Source: Croceibacterium segetis (GTDB lineage: Bacteria > Pseudomonadota > Alphaproteobacteria > Sphingomonadales > Sphingomonadaceae). From it: 64,000 bases of DNA. Within the stretch, counting starts at the first letter, position 1. Each line of letters starts with the position of its first letter. A program made the position numbers and the translations under genes. The notes under the pieces are model-generated. The model did not search any database and was not told the DNA's origin. It was given only the letters and a program-made list of their open reading frames with translations. Below, in pieces: positions 63,701 to 64,000 of the stretch. Where the stretch lies: positions 203,501-267,500 of the forward strand of contig NZ_JAANOZ010000004.1 in assembly GCF_011320115.1 (NCBI RefSeq), read 5' to 3'.

Positions 63701-64000
63701 TCAGTTCTTGTCGCGGTCGCCCGGCGGAGCGCCGATCGCCACGCTCGAGCCGTCGGCGCCCCGTGCGCTCAGGCCGGCGCGGCTGACGGACACCCGCGAA
63801 CCGTCGGCGCCGCGGGCGACGAGCCCGTCTAGGCCGATCGACACGGCGGCGGCCACGGCTCCGGCAATGTGCGGTGCGGCCGGGGCGACAGGGGCGGTGG
63901 GAACGCGCAGTGCGTGCTTGGGTGAAAACAGCACGCGGCTCTCGATCGCCTGATCGGGGTCGTTCGCCGGAAGGCCCTGGCGACGCATTTCGCGGACGTA
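63701..64000 (-). CDS. 3' end of a gene, possibly an M56/BlaR1-like peptidase (incomplete)
   Basis: The frame is open from the right edge (YVREMRRQGLPANDPDQAIE) to the stop at 63701, so the 5' part lies outside the window. The remainder is low-complexity Ala/Gly with repeats of ARGADGS. The phrase EMRRQGLPAND resembles the C-terminal part of M56 (BlaR1-type) metallopeptidases in sphingomonads, and the next gene shares their repeat style, but no catalytic motif is visible here. Confidence 0.5.
   Translation of the reverse strand, partial: YVREMRRQGLPANDPDQAIESRVLFSPKHALRVPTAPVAPAAPHIAGAVAAAVSIGLDGLVARGADGSRVSVSRAGLSARGADGSSVAIGAPPGDRDKN

Overview
The window is about 64 kb of high-GC chromosome from an alphaproteobacterium, almost certainly a member of the Sphingomonadales. 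Supporting signs are two TonB-dependent receptors, a MipA/OmpV protein, OmpA-like porins with proline-rich tails, a crtY/crtI/crtB carotenoid cluster, a Ku/LigD end-joining pair, a fused CysNC, and several small conserved proteins typical of sphingomonads. Codon use is strongly GC-biased, with a few lower-GC patches at about 4.0-4.6 kb, inside the carboxylase gene at 19.4-21.3 kb, and at 39.7-39.9 kb.

Layout. 1-4.6 kb: small lipoproteins and secreted proteins, a helix-turn-helix protein, a PhnA-domain protein and two kinds of short repeat. 4.6-6.7 kb: thiC under a TPP riboswitch. 6.7-14.4 kb: secreted proteins, an SRAP (YedK/HMCES-type) DNA-protein crosslink protein, a large protein of unknown function, a membrane protein/winged-helix regulator pair behind three palindromic sites, and a MipA/OmpV protein. 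14.4-19.4 kb: DUF2585 protein, then crtY (damaged), crtI, a LOG-family gene and crtB, joined by 4-nt overlaps. 19.4-27.1 kb: biotin-dependent carboxylase alpha subunit, two MFS transporters, DNA polymerase IV, a NUDIX hydrolase, 6-phosphogluconolactonase and a membrane protein.

27.1-40.0 kb looks like a degraded integrative island. It starts at tRNA-Gly(CCC) beside the inactive C-terminal remnant of a tyrosine integrase and ends at a 27-nt partial copy of the same tRNA. It carries a tannase/feruloyl-esterase-family lipoprotein, a TonB-dependent receptor, an intracellular GH68 sucrase with a ROK fructokinase, a LacI-type regulator, an MFS transporter and three further exported alpha/beta-hydrolase esterases. 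Four near-identical LacI-type palindromes (TGCAATCGATTGCA) stand in front of its four transcription units. My reading is a self-regulated system for taking up and degrading esterified (acylated or phenolic) sucrose. This is the most interesting part of the window.

40-45.3 kb: tRNA-Leu(CAG), a TauD/TfdA dioxygenase, a MaoC-type hydratase, an I78 inhibitor, a RidA protein and two valine-degradation-type enzymes. 45.3-49.8 kb: sulfate activation (cysD, cysNC, cysQ) with a TauE/SafE exporter. 49.8-54.7 kb: two tandem porin paralogues, a GH3 glucosidase and a PGPGW-type membrane protein. 54.7-59 kb: ligD-ku and a string of very small genes. 59-64 kb: a cold-shock protein, small hypotheticals, a MarR regulator, a TonB-dependent receptor translationally coupled to a secreted protein, and the 3' end of a gene that may encode an M56/BlaR1-like peptidase.
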